Source: Meconema thalassinum (lineage: Eukaryota > Arthropoda > Insecta > Orthoptera > Tettigoniidae). From it: a DNA stretch of 64,000 nucleotides. The translations under genes were made by a program, and so were the position numbers. This document shows, piece by piece, positions 33,210 through 44,219 of this stretch; within the stretch, counting starts at the first letter, position 1; each line of letters starts with the position of its first letter. The notes under the pieces are model-generated. The model saw nothing but the letters and a program-made list of their open reading frames with translations, ran no database searches and was not told the origin of the DNA. The stretch spans positions 374,033,387 through 374,097,386 of the forward strand of contig OX336388.2 in the NCBI GenBank assembly GCA_946902985.2, written 5' to 3'.

Positions 33210-34285
33210 AAGTGAGGATGTTTAGCTGGCGAGCCAGCCTATCAAATGAGTAAGTGTGGTATTTGGTGCGTGGAAGATCTGGTCTTCCAGCCAGGCGTAT
33301 CAGAAGTCACACAGGGGGGTAGTATGTAAGTAAATGAGAGTTTTTAAGGTACAGGGAAATATGACGGGATTGTCGAATGTTCTTGAGCACTAAAATGTCT
33401 CGATACACCAAGGCCAGAATTTGGTAGCGCTGGTGAATTCCCATTTGCCTCCAAGAGATGGGTGAGCGCTTGAACAGGGTATTTTTGCTTAAGGCGTCCA
33501 CGAGGCAAAAGATGGGCCATCAGAATGCGAGACAGTCCTTCATGAAACTCATACATATCAGCACACGTGATTTCTGTTTACGGCCTCGCCATGTAAGATT
33601 TGTAAGTGTGTAATTTAAGGTAATTTGTACAAAGGTATTATTTGTGTGAGGAGAAATGGTCTGTGTTGAGAACTAGTATTAAGTAGAATATGGTCTACGG
33701 GAACTTAACAAGACAGGGAGATTACGGCACAGAAATATTTGGTGTTATATGTAATGCACATTTACTGGTTTTTTTTTCAGAAGTCAATATTAATTTAATC
33801 ATCTTTTATAAAGAGAGATCATGTATTATGGTCACGAGGCGCTGCCACAATAGTGTGATCGTGTGCTCAGTGATAAGTGAGATTAAATTTCACCATAAGG
33901 AAGGGACCTCCAGTGAAATTAGGAAGTTCTATGGTGATATAAATATATCAGAACACCTTCAATGCGTGTGATATGACATCATAAATACATAGTGCTCACA
34001 CATTAATTATGTCTATTTCTCCAACATAGAGAAATTTGAAAGGCGGAAATATCCGTGGAACACTATTCTATATGTAAAACATTGGACTGGTTGCAAAGTG
34101 CAATCCATTGTGACAACAAACTTTGATGCAAAGTGCGTGAAGAAAAATTATGAGTGTATATATCTGTAATTTAGGGTGATTTCATTTATGTAATATGTAT
34201 TTTGGATGGGGATTATTAACGTGTCTGGGATAATCGGATAATGGACCGTCGTCACGGTAAATCATCCGATGAACCGAGGCGAATA
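33210..34285 (+). other. 3' untranslated interior of the LTR element
   Basis: No recognisable ORF. Palindrome GCTGGCGAGCCAGC (about 33222-33235) and the stem TGGAAGATC/GGTCTTCCA (about 33269-33288). The sequence before the 3' LTR (CCGAGGCGAATA) is only a weak polypurine tract. A 93-codon ORF at 33690-33971 shows no domain; I cannot call it env. Confidence 0.6.
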
Positions 34286-35593
34286 TATAACGTGTTTTTC
34301 GAGGGGTTTTATGCAACTGGCATAAGTCAGTAGGAAGCCATTCTATATTTATTTACGCGGCAAATTGTTCAGCCAAGAGAATTTTTCAGGTTAATTTATT
34401 ATTATTATTAATTTATTAGAATTATTATTAAGATATTTTCGGAGCATTTTATAAAAATTATAAGCATACAGATAGGTTTTCTATGTCTTAGAAAACGCTA
34501 TCAAGCAAATTATTACGAACGACAATATCATAGAAAATTATCTGATTACGGAATTTTACGGAGTTTTGTCAGTTAGGGTATTTGAGAGACGTGACTCACT
34601 GGGAATTCAAATACAAGCTTAATCCTGTCGGGAAGTATTACGCAAGCGGGCTCGCATCGTCAAGAAAAGGCGAATATACGGAACGGAAATCGACTTCTCC
34701 CTCCCGCGGAGTGTAATGAGCCAGAGGAGGGGAAGTAGCACATGGGGTGCAGCCAATCAGTGGAGACGACGTAAGCTAGTTGGGACTGAAGAGTGGGGGA
34801 GCCGACAGGTGCATATATCGTTCGACGCGCCGTGGAACGAGGAGATTCTGTGTAAGACGAAAGCAGTACGGTTGGACGCGGGAGTCGCTCCGATGTTCCG
34901 TGGAGTGGACGACTAACTTTTGTAAAACTTAACCAGTGTGGTTGTACGAGTGTTTGGGTCCGATGTACGGACCATAGAATTATCTAATCTACCAGAATAT
35001 CATCAAATTTCGACGGAGATGACGACGTCCAGGAGACTGTGGGAAGCACACAGCATCATCAAGTACGAGGGAAATGCTTTGGCAATTTCCAGTGGTAAGC
35101 GCAAATGACGCAGAAATACGCAATCTCTCATTTCTCTTTGTTTTACATCTCATATTTCAGTAACTTCATAGCTTGGAAATAAGAGTAAAATCAATTTATC
35201 AAACTCCGTTTTCACGTAATTTTCTATCGGTAATATTAAAATCGCAACGCTCCAATTTAAATTTTATACTTATTATTATTAATTTTGCTATACTTGTTTT
35301 ATATAATAAATTCATTTCTTTTACAATGCAATCTTTGCTTTCAGTAGGTAGCATTAGATATAGACCAATTCCTTCTCCTGATACAATTGTTTGTTGGGTT
35401 AATGATCAAATCATACCACGATCTGAGTGAATAGATTCTTGACGGTGTTCTACCAGAGCTAGACGTTGTTAAATACAAATTTAGATTTCAACATTGCGTT
35501 GAGGTCTTGGCGCCCATTAAAACAACATAGCTTAGGCAAAGGTAAACAGTTACATTTCTCACCCAACAGTTAGGGGCTAGCAAAGCTGTTACA
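34286..35593 (+). repeat. 3' LTR (1308 bp)
   Basis: Aligns with the 5' LTR without gaps. Its first dinucleotide is TA instead of TG; its last six bases are GTTACA. Followed by ACAT, the target duplication. Confidence 0.93.
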
Positions 35594-35597
35594 ACAT

Positions 35598-37290
35598 GAG
35601 GTTGTCGAACCCAGTCTAGCATTATTTTTGAGATTCATGTTGTGCGCTGAATAGTTATGGTGGTATGTGGAATAGCTATGGTGTTACGTGGAATAATTAT
35701 GGTATTCAAATATGGTATTTGATAAAGTGAAAGTATATGATGAAGTTTTGGATAGTGAGATCCAACGTGATTTTGTGAAGGCAATAATATTTTTGGCATG
35801 ATAATGAAATACGAGATATAACTTGGAAGTGATAAAACTGTAAGACAACGTTCTATAACCCATATTAAACAATTTCTTAGGAAATTAAACAAATAAATAA
35901 TGTTGATAATACAAGATTTTCTGATTATAATAATTAATGAAATAATAATCTGAAGTTTAAGCATATTAATGATCTGACCTAATGAAATAAAAATCTGAAT
36001 GACTCGATGAAATAAAAATCTAAAAATAACCAGATGAATAAAATGTAAATAAATTGATAAATTAAATTTTGGAATAAATCAATGAATTAAATAAATGGAT
36101 GAATTAAAGATTGAATAAATAAGCTGATTTAAATAAATTAATAGATGATTAAATAGATGATGAATAACTGAATTAGAAGGTGATAATTAATTAAAGAAGC
36201 TGATGATTAATAAATTTAAATGGATTTAAATAAATTTAATTGAGAGATATGATTTGAATGATTTGAAGAATTGCAACTTGAATTAATGAATTAAACAATT
36301 TATATGGATGATTTAAGATGATTTAATCTGAATGAGATGATGAAATGAGAGTGTGTGAATAATTAGAAAGTATAATGAATTGATGATTATAATATTCATT
36401 TAAATGATTTGATGATAATGAATTAATTATTCTGACATGAATATAATGAATTTTGAGATGCGAACTAATGTGAGAAATATTTAATTTTGATGATGATGAT
36501 GATTATAACCGATGAGTAGTGGAGTTTCTGTGATTCACAAACAAGCATTATTAATGACAGTGTAAATATAGTGTAAATTAATTATTCGATTTCTAGGAGC
36601 ATTTACTAAGATTTTTCAGCATTTGAATAATGCCATTCAAGCCATAAAATTAGGTGATATTTAAATATGTGATTAGAATATATGTGTTTAGACAGATTCA
36701 TTATTTTCTTACATCCACATTCATGATGTTAACTTAAAGAGAAGTTAGGTCTCAGGTATCACGAATGTCAGTGACGCATAGACATAGTACTACGGTGATC
36801 CTGGGAACCCAAGTGAACTTTAGAAAATTTTCATATTTTATGTGGATGGAATACACTTTGAATAGAATAGAGATGGTTCGATTTACCGGACAATGACAAT
36901 TTAACGTTGGCATTCGACCATACTCTTAGGTAGGAGATGTGTTTAATAATTCTGTCTGACTATCATAGTTTGAATAAATTTGTTTTTTTTATCTTAGTTG
37001 TGATCTGATGATGATGTGATTTTCCTATTTCTTTCCTTGTCTTAATTAAGGCTTAACCAGGAAGGATGTGGTTTGCTAGGGATTCAGTTGGTGGCGCCCA
37101 TTTCTATTTGTATTTTTTTTTTATTAAATTTAAGCCCGTAACGACCCTGGAGATACTTTATCTCGTGTTACCCTCTGCTTTTGTGATATTTCAACTGAAT
37201 TTCCGACACATTCCTTATTTGACTTCATGTTCATTTAACTCCGCTCTGTCCTGGAAATCCAGGAATGCGATGTAATAGCAGATGGGTCAT
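35598..37290. other. AT-rich, low-complexity DNA; no gene recognised
   Basis: 35930-36510 is a decayed array of GATGAATTAAATAAAT-like words, dense in stops in all frames. 36510-37290 is non-coding with no recognised feature. Confidence 0.6.
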
Positions 37291-37321
37291 CACATCCCTC
37301 GGACGAACGGGTACACTACTT

Positions 37322-37628
37322 TTGCAACCAAACGCCACCGTCAACGACCAACTAGTTCTGAACATGCTTACTAGATGGCACAACAGTCGGCTCCTAAGAG
37401 CGTTATTCAAATTTAACTTATAATTTAGCTTCAGACAATTGTAATTAGTGGAAGGTTCTTTATCATGCCATAAATCTATGACATGGGACCACCGGCTTTA
37501 CTTCCCCTCCGAAGGAAGGCATACTGAGGGATTTTAACGCTTTTAAAAATCCGACGACTTTGGCCGGGTTTGAACCTGCGATCTTGGGCATAGAAGCTCA
37601 GCATGCTACCAAATACGCCACTGAAGCC
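37322..37628 (-). mobile_element. tRNA-derived SINE, family S6
   Basis: On the minus strand GGCGGCTTCAGTGGCGTATT gives the head and GCAGGTTCAAACCCGGCC the box B. The body CAAACGCCACCGTCAACGAC is shared with the copy at 43882-44205. Confidence 0.85.
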
Positions 37629-37654
37629 GCCGTAAAAAAGTAAACTAGAAACCT

Positions 37655-37755
37655 TTTGGATGTCTGTTCCAGTACCTCTGACCAGAATAAAATATATTCG
37701 TAGAGCCAGAATTCAAACCGAGGCCTCCAGGGGGATAGCTAGAGCCCTGCGCGGA
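37655..37755 (-). mobile_element. SINE head fragment
   Basis: 'gagccagaattcaaaccgag' with 'ctccagggggatagctagag' is a decayed version of the box B/box A region of the SINE at 1-395. No body. Confidence 0.5.
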
Positions 37756-37931
37756 TAAACAAAACGCTATCCACATCCGGCCCGCATCCGCACGACTTTT
37801 ATCCGCATCCGCAAGTTTGTTATCTGAATCCTCTGACATTACAATCATATTTTTAATTTATTAGATAAAGCGTAAAGTGCTAAAGCAACACCTTTAGACA
37901 TTTGAGGAGAAAGTCGTTCCCCTAGGCTATG

Positions 37932-38602
37932 TACGAGGCTGTTTTTTAAGTACGGGCCGTTTTTTAAAGCCCGTAGTTAGTACGCACGCCACAAAAAGTG
38001 CGCGCGCTAACTCCCGGCATCCTTTGCGAACAAGCAGGCGTCAGTTGCAGCTGTGTAGCTAACCTGTACGCTGAACTGTGCATCTTTACAATGTTCAAGA
38101 TTATTGATTCGCCCGCCGTGTGTGAGGTACGATCTGTGATACTTTTTTGAATGCAAGTAACAAGTCAGCTTTGTGCGGTGTATGGCGATAATGCAATGAA
38201 CATTTTCACGGCCACTATTGAACTCGCGTACCCATTTCCGCACTTTACCGGCACAGCGCAAGACCTCACACTGTTGCCCGGAATCGGGAACTGATTGACT
38301 CTTTTGGGTGGGAAGTTTTGGATCCCCCACCATATAGCCCTTCGTCATCTTGGTGGGAAGCGCTTCGCCGACGATGAAGAAGTGAAAACAGACGTGAATT
38401 CTTGGTTGTCAGAGCAGGCGGCAAACTTTTATGCAGAGGGATTTCAGAACTTAGTTTTAAGATATGACGAGTGCCTAAATAAACAAGGCAACAATGTAGA
38501 AAATTAGAGGAAGGTATGTAAAACTTAAAAATAAATGTGGTTTCAAATTAAATGTTCGGTTAATTTAAAAAAACGACCCTTACTTAAAAAAGTGACAGTC
38601 AG
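37932..38602 (+). mobile_element. mariner-type transposon relic with internal inversion
   Basis: Terminal repeats: left ACGAGGCTGTTTTTTAAGTA CGGGCCG; right, reverse complement, CACTTTTTTAAGTAAGGGTC G. The transposase N-terminus (IDSPAVCEVRSVI) reads on plus at about 38095-38150. The next part (VRKWVREFNSGRENVH) reads on minus at about 38195-38255. The C-terminus (PPPYSP-like, then GGKRFADDEEVKTDVNSWL, ending CLNKQGNNVEN-stop at 38505) reads on plus. The middle with the DD(D) residues is missing. Confidence 0.85.
38295..38507 (+). pseudogene. mariner transposase C-terminal fragment (~70 codons)
   Basis: Mariner transposases cut and paste DNA at TA sites using a D,D34D triad. This fragment holds only the last part: a WEVLDPPPYSPS-like stretch in a shifted frame (38310-38340), then LGGKRFADDEEVKTDVNSWL, FYAEGFQNLVLRYDECLN and a stop at 38505. 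A frameshift separates the two parts. The third catalytic D lies just upstream of this block in the family and is not recoverable here. Confidence 0.85.
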
Positions 38603-38870
38603 TCTGAAAAACTAGACTTTGTATCATTTTAAATACTACAAATGCTAAAAAAAAGGCTAGAAAAGCTGGAAGCTTCTCGCTTCGCTCGAAGCCAAACACA
38701 CTTGACATGTTAGAAAATTATCTGCATAATACTCATCTTGGTTTATAATAATTAACTTGTTTCAAATTACTCGCGAACGGCAAGTGCAAACCAAGGGCAA
38801 AGCAAGGTCAAGAGCGCGGGATGCCGTCACGCTCACCAGAGCGCGCGGGTTAAGATCAAAACAAATACTC
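38603..38870. other. No gene recognised
   Basis: Non-coding, with a GC-rich palindromic stretch AAGCTTCTCGCTTCGCTCGAAG near 38668, unexplained. Confidence 0.5.
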
Positions 38871-38874
38871 TACT

Positions 38875-39005
38875 AGAGGTTCTTTGTACCTGTTACTACA
38901 TATGGCTTAGAAACCTGTACCCAATCCAAGAGAAATACCACCAGACTACAGGTGGTGGAGATGAAGTTTTTAAGAACTATGGTTCAGAAGACAAGGAGGG
39001 ACAAA
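38875..39005 (+). pseudogene. LINE ORF2 C-terminal fragment
   Basis: Reads VPVTTYGLETCTQSKRN, then LQVVEMKFLRTMVQKTRRDK, the 'TYGxETW...MKFLR...TRRDxI' segment found in the LINE at 52279-53901. It is cut on its right by the HINE starting at 39010. Confidence 0.8.
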
Positions 39006-40653
39006 ATAAACAAGTAGTTCCGTGAAGAACTATACAGCCTATTTTCATATATCCTACTTATGTTAACTGCCACTATCAACATACAAAATTTCAGTTTGCT
39101 GTAAGAGATTCGTAGATATTGAGACAATTTCGGATGGTCGCCATGTTGGATTTTATATATGTAGGTCCTAGAGTTATGTACTGCAACATGAAGATTATTG
39201 TGTGCGCGTAGCATTCAAACTACAATCGCATGATTAGGACACAAGAAGTAACAAGGAGATTTTAAAATTTCGCACAGCTGCCATCTTGTGGCTATGGAAA
39301 CAATTGAAATAAATTAGATGCCAAAGGATTAACATTCGTATAAGAATTTACTATACCAAGTTTCACAGCACTCGGATGGTTAAATTGCAAGAAACGTCCA
39401 TGTGAATATTTATACTTCGCGTCGCCGCCATGTTGGATTTGTGATCACCAGGTTATTTAAAGTCCTATAGGTGAACTTATGTTCATAGCCCTATGAACAT
39501 AAAAAAATCAGTTTGATTGCTATAATAGATTCGTAGATATTCAGAGCCGTCTAAATATTTCAGATGGTCGCCATGTTGGATTGTTAAATGTAAAGGCCAT
39601 AGAGTCATGTACCATTAGAGGAAAATTATTGCGTAGGTTCATTATTCAAACTTTCACTTCGATCGCACGATTACGACACAAGAAATAAAAACTTAATTTT
39701 AAAATTCGCACAGTCGCCATCTTGAGGTTATGTAAACAATTGAACTAAATTAGATACCAGTGCATTTCAATGTGTATAAACATTTCCTGTACCAGACTTC
39801 ATTGCGTTTGGAACATTAAATCGCGAGAAAGGTCTATTTAAAATGTTCAAATTCGCTTGGAAGCCATGTTAGTTTTGTAGTTAACCAGTTTTTCAAAGTC
39901 TTATAGATGAACTTCCAGTAGTGCCCTTTATATCCGTACAAAATTTCAGGGTGATACCGCTAATAGTTTCAGAGATATAGAATGCCGGTGAAATATTTCG
40001 CACATCCGCCATCTTGTGGTTATGTAAACAATTGAACCAAGTTAGATGTCGGTTTATTACAATGTGTATAAACATATACTGTACCAAGTTTTATTGCGTT
40101 TGGTTGGTTAAATCTCGAGAAACGTCTATTTAAAAGTCGCAAATTCGCGTGGCCGCCATTTTGGTTTTGTAGTTACCAGTTTTTCAAAAGTCACATAGGT
40201 GAACTTCCAGTAGATCCCTTTATCACCGTAAAAAAAATCCAGGGTGATATCGGGAATAGCTTCGGAGATATTGAATGCTAGAGAAATATTTCGCACAGCC
40301 GCCATGTTGGATTGGTGAGACGTAACAATCCAAAACCTGGTAGATATCAAATTATTAGGATGGTCATAATTTGATTTAAGCTTTTAACATTTGGGTGGCC
40401 GTCATTCCGTTTCCGTCAAGATGGCGGCTATATAAAACATGACACTAAGGTGCCCTTTGCTAGTGCTAACTTTGTACCAAATTTCGTTCAATTCGGTTTC
40501 ACCGTGTTTGAATTGATAGGGGGAATCGATTTGCACACATACTGGCCACCATCTGCAAACTATTGGGCTGATGATCTTGCAGTTTGGTCAGAATATGCTT
40601 CCCACATCAAGATATGTTGTTGCAAAATTTGGTAGAGACTAGATTATTTGGTC

Positions 40654-40783
40654 GTAATTACATTAGCCTACTTTCGATTTTTGCAAAAAATGAAAGTAGA
40701 CTTATGAGATCACTACAGGGCGAAAAAAAGTGTGTCTGTCTGTGTGTGTGTATGTGTGTTTGTGAGTCTGTGTGTGTGTGTGA

Positions 40784-40828
<45 letters not shown>

Positions 40829-42255
40829 TGTGTGTACTCTGAATGTCTGTCCCCCCCCCCCTATCAATTCGAACACGGTGAGCGCAAATTGAACGAAATT
40901 TTGTACAAAGGTAGCACTAGCAAAGGACACCTCAGTGTCATGTTTTATATCGCCACCATCTTGACGGAAACGTAATGGCGGCCACACAAATGTTCAAAGC
41001 TTAAATCAAATTACGACTAACCTAATCATCCGATCTCTACCAAATTTTGCAACAACATACCTTTATGAGGGCAGCATCCTTTGACCAAACTAATAGGTCA
41101 TCAGCCGAATAGTTTGCGGATGGCGGCCATCTTTGTGTGAAAATCGATTGCCCCTATTAATTCGAACACGGTGAAACCGAATGGAATGAAATTTGGTACA
41201 GAGGTAGCACTAGCAAAGGGCACCTCAGTGTCATGTTTTATATCGCCGCCATCTTGACGGAAACGTAATGGCGGCCACACAAATATTCAAAGTTTAAATC
41301 AAATTACGATTAACCTAATCATCCGATCTCTACCAAATTTTTCATCAAAATACCATTATGGAGGGAGCATCCTTTGACCAAACTAATAGGTCATTAGCCT
41401 AATATTTTGCGGATGGCGGTCATCTTTGTGTGAAAATCGATTCCCCCTATTAATTCGAACACGGTGAAACCGAATGGAACGAAATTTGGTACAGAGGTAG
41501 CACTAGAAAATGCCACTTCAGTGTCATGTTTTACATCACCGCCATCTTGACGGAAAGGTAATCGCGGCTACACAAATGTTAAAGGCTAAAATGTAATTAC
41601 GACCAACCTAATAATCTAGTCTCTACCAAATTTTGCAACAACAAATCTTTATGTGGGAAGCATATTCTGACCAAACTGCTAGATCATCAGCCCAATAGTT
41701 TGCAGATGGTGGCCAAGTATGTGTGCAAATCGATTCCCCCTATCAATTCAAACACGGTGAAACCGAATTGAACGAAATTTGGTACAGAGGTAGCACTAGC
41801 AAAAGGCACCTCAGTGTCATGTTTTATATCGCCGCCATCTTGACGGAAACGGAATGACGGCCACCCAAATGTTAAAAGCTTAAATCAAATTTCGACCATT
41901 CTAATAATTTGATCTCTACCGGATTTTGCAACAACATGCCTTTTTGTGGAAAGCATCTTATGACTGACTACAAGGTCATCAGCCCAATAGTTTGCAAATA
42001 GCGGCCATGTATGTGTGCAAATCCATTCCCCAGATCAATTCAAACACGGTGAAACCGAATTGAATGAATGTTTTACAGAGGTAGCACTAGCAAAGGGCAC
42101 CTCATATTCATGCTTAATATCCCTATAGCACGTTGTATTTCAACAAGCTACTACAACCAACTTTCAATTATACTCCTTGAAAAGGACAAAGAGTTATAAC
42201 AATACCCATGCATTTAGGAGAAAGTAGGCTATATGTTCTTTACTGAACATCTTGT
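40654..42255 (+). mobile_element. HINE/Helentron-like element (inner copy), 1602 bp
   Basis: Begins TAGCCTACTTTCGATTTTTG with its inverted partner AATGAAAGTAGACTTATGAG, a (GT)n tract (40735-40830) and CCCCCCCCCC (40851-40860). Then four-plus 293-bp units (CTCAGTGTCA word at 40931, 41224, 41517, 41810). It ends AAAGTAGGCTATATGTTC-TTTACT-GAACATCTTGT at 42255. The left flank ACAT and right flank TTTAGC rebuild ACATTTTAGC, which exists uninterrupted at 42451-42460 in the neighbouring unit. Confidence 0.7.
40735..40860. repeat. (GT)n/(GA)n microsatellite and C run inside a HINE 5' end
   Basis: Simple-sequence region at the same place in every HINE copy here (also about 2065-2100, 14945-14990, 22700-22745, 43485-43570, 63565-63625). 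Confidence 0.9.
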
Positions 42256-43702
42256 TTTAGCTTTTAACATTTGGGTGGCCGCGATTTCGTTTCCGTGTTT
42301 GAATTGATAGGGGGAATCGATTTGCACACATACTGGCCACCATCTGCAAACTATTGGGCTGATGATCTTGCAGTTTGGTCAGAATATGCTTCCCACATCA
42401 AGATATGTTGTTGCAAAATTTGGTAGAGAATAGATTATTTGGTCGTAATTACATTTTAGCTTTTAACATTTGGGTAGCCGCGATTTCGTTTCCGTCAAGA
42501 TGGCGGTGATATAAAACATGACACTGAGGTGCCCTTTGCTAGTGCTACCTCTGTACCAAATTTCGTTCCATTCGGTTTCACCGTGTTCGAATTAATAGGG
42601 GGAATCGATTTTCACACAAAGATGGCCGCCATCCGCAAAATATTAGGATAATAAACTATTAGTTTGGTCAAAGGATGCTCCCTCCACAAAGGTATGTTGT
42701 TGCAAAATTTGGTAGAGATCGGATTATTAGGTTAATCGTAATTTGATTTAAGCTTTGAACATTTGTGTGGCCGCCATTACGTTTCCGTCAAGATGGCGGC
42801 GATATAAAACATGACACTGAGGTGCCCTTTGCTAGTGCTACCTCTGTACTAAATTTCGTTCCATTCGGTTTCACCGTGTTCGAATTAATAGGGGGAATCG
42901 ATTTTGACACAAAGATGGCCGCCATCCGCAAACTATTAGGCTAATGACCTATTAGATTTGTCAAAGGATGCTTCCTCCATAAAGGTATGTTGTTGCAAAA
43001 TTTGGTAGAGATCGGATGATTATGTTAGTCGTAATTTGATTTAAGCTTTGAACATTTGTGAGGCCGCCATTACGTTTCTGTCAAGATGGCGGCGATATAA
43101 AACATGACACTGAGGTGCCCTTTGCTAGTGCTACCTCTGTACCAAATTTCGTTCCATTCGGTTTCACCGTGTTCGAATTAATAGAGGCAATCGATTTTCA
43201 CACAAAGATGGCCGCCATCCGCAAACTATTAGGCTGATGACCTATTAGTTTGGTCAAAGGATGATCCCCCTATAAAGGTATGTTGTTGCAAAATTTGGTA
43301 GAGATCGGATGATTAGGTTAGTCGTAATTTGATTTAAGCTTTGAACATTTGTGTGGCCGCCATTACGTTTCCGTCGAGATGGCGGCGATATAAAACATGA
43401 CACTGAGGTGTCCTTTGCTAGTGCTACCTTTGTACCAAATTTCGTTCAATTCGCGTTCACCGTGTTCGAATTGATAGGGGGGGGACAGACATTCAGAGTC
43501 CACACACTCACACACACACACACACACACAGAGAGACTCACACACATACTCACACACACACAGACACACTTGTTTCGCCCTGGGTTGATCTCACAAGTCT
43601 ACTTTCATTTTTTTTCAAAAATCGAAAGTAGGCTAAAAAGGCATATATAAGGTGACCAGATGTTCTCTTTTAGGGATGTTTGCATTTTTGTCTTCCATGC
43701 AT

Positions 43703-43880
43703 CTGGTTGGTTGGTTCCTCAGTTTAGGGGCTGTGACAACGCGGTCATGTAGCCCCGTGTACTTTGGGTGTGTGTAGAATCTGTCTGATAACCAGTGTTA
43801 ATTGTGATGGCTGTATTAGTGTGTGTTATCTGTTTTTAATTCAAGTAAGGACTGCAGACATTCGATTTTCAAGTAGTTCC
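43703..43880 (-). mobile_element. SINE S5 3' part (solo fragment)
   Basis: Same fragment as 24425-24605 (GGTTGGTTGGTTCCTCAGTT, TCATGTAGCCCCGTGTACTT, ATTCAAGTAAGGACTGCAGA). Both copies break off after a similar 'ttttccagtagttcc/ttttcaagtagttcc', so both seem to end at the same element boundary. Confidence 0.7.
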
Positions 43881-43881
43881 A

Positions 43882-44205
43882 ACTTTTGCTTTCAAACGCC
43901 ACCGTCATCGACCAACTAGTTTGTGAACTTGGTTACTAGATGCCACCGCAGTCGGCTCCTGGCGACGTACGTTGGAACCTAAGAGCGTTAGTCAAATATA
44001 ACCTATAATTTAGCTTCACACAAGTGTAATTTTAAAATCTATGACATGGGATGGCCGGCTTTACTTCCCCTCCGAAGGAAGGCATACTGAAGGATTTTTA
44101 ACGCTCATAAAAAATCAAACGATTTAAGTTGGCTTTGAACCTGTGACCTTGGGAATAGAAGCTATGCATGCTACCAACTACGCCACCGAAGCCGCTTCCA
44201 TGAAT
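43882..44205 (-). mobile_element. tRNA-derived SINE, family S6
   Basis: The minus-strand head is GCGGCTTCGGTGGCGTAGTT, with a box B-like CAGGTTCAAAGCC. The body is shared with 37322-37628 (CGCCACCGTCATCGACCAAC, GGCTTTACTTCCCCTCCGAA). Confidence 0.85.
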
Positions 44206-44219
44206 CTGGCAGAATGCCT

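Larger units (their letters stand above)
27543..35593 (+). mobile_element. Gypsy-type LTR retrotransposon, 8.05 kb, young but defective
   Basis: Two 1308-bp LTRs (27543-28850, 34286-35593) differ by about seven substitutions by eye (~0.5%). A 4-bp target duplication ACAT lies at 27539-27542 and 35594-35597. LTR ends are TGTAAC...GTTACA, with TG changed to TA in the 3' LTR. Inside: gag with one frameshift and one stop, pol with protease, RT and RNase H in one open frame, then a direct jump to the pol C-terminus, so the integrase core is lost. No envelope is recognised. Confidence 0.93.
39010..43635 (-). mobile_element. HINE/Helentron-like element (outer copy) built of ~146/293-bp units
   Basis: The 3' end is at 39010 (minus strand TAGTTCTTCACGGAACTACTTGT, preceded by TGAAAATAGGCTG). 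The 5' end is at 43635 (minus strand TAGCCTACTTTCGATTTTTG, hairpin, (GT)n, CCCCCCC). Flanks are A at 39009 and A at 43636. Excluding the inner copy it is ~3.0 kb. Unit marks: GACACTGAGG-type word at 42521, 42814, 43107 and 43400 (exactly 293 bp apart), and CCAT cores at ~146-bp steps over 39141-40302. No protein is supported; the ORFs are incidental. Confidence 0.65.

Noticed and set aside
33690..33971. 93-codon ORF as an envelope gene
   Set aside because: Too short, without signal peptide, furin site or transmembrane pattern.
38660..38700. GC-rich palindromic stretch as a bacterial or viral insertion
   Set aside because: Too short to support any origin.
40654..42255. Canonical Helitron with 5'-TC and CTRR-3' ends inserted between A and T
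   Set aside because: Read in reverse the end would be CTAA with A|T flanks in this copy, but the other copies do not have T after it and no TC start exists; T|T with the TAGCC...CTTGT definition fits nearly all copies.
43351..43650. ORFs across the HINE units (also 40584-40987, 1530-2036, 39893-40350)
   Set aside because: They follow the tandem repeat on either strand, include CA/GT microsatellite and break at unit boundaries; no protein family.
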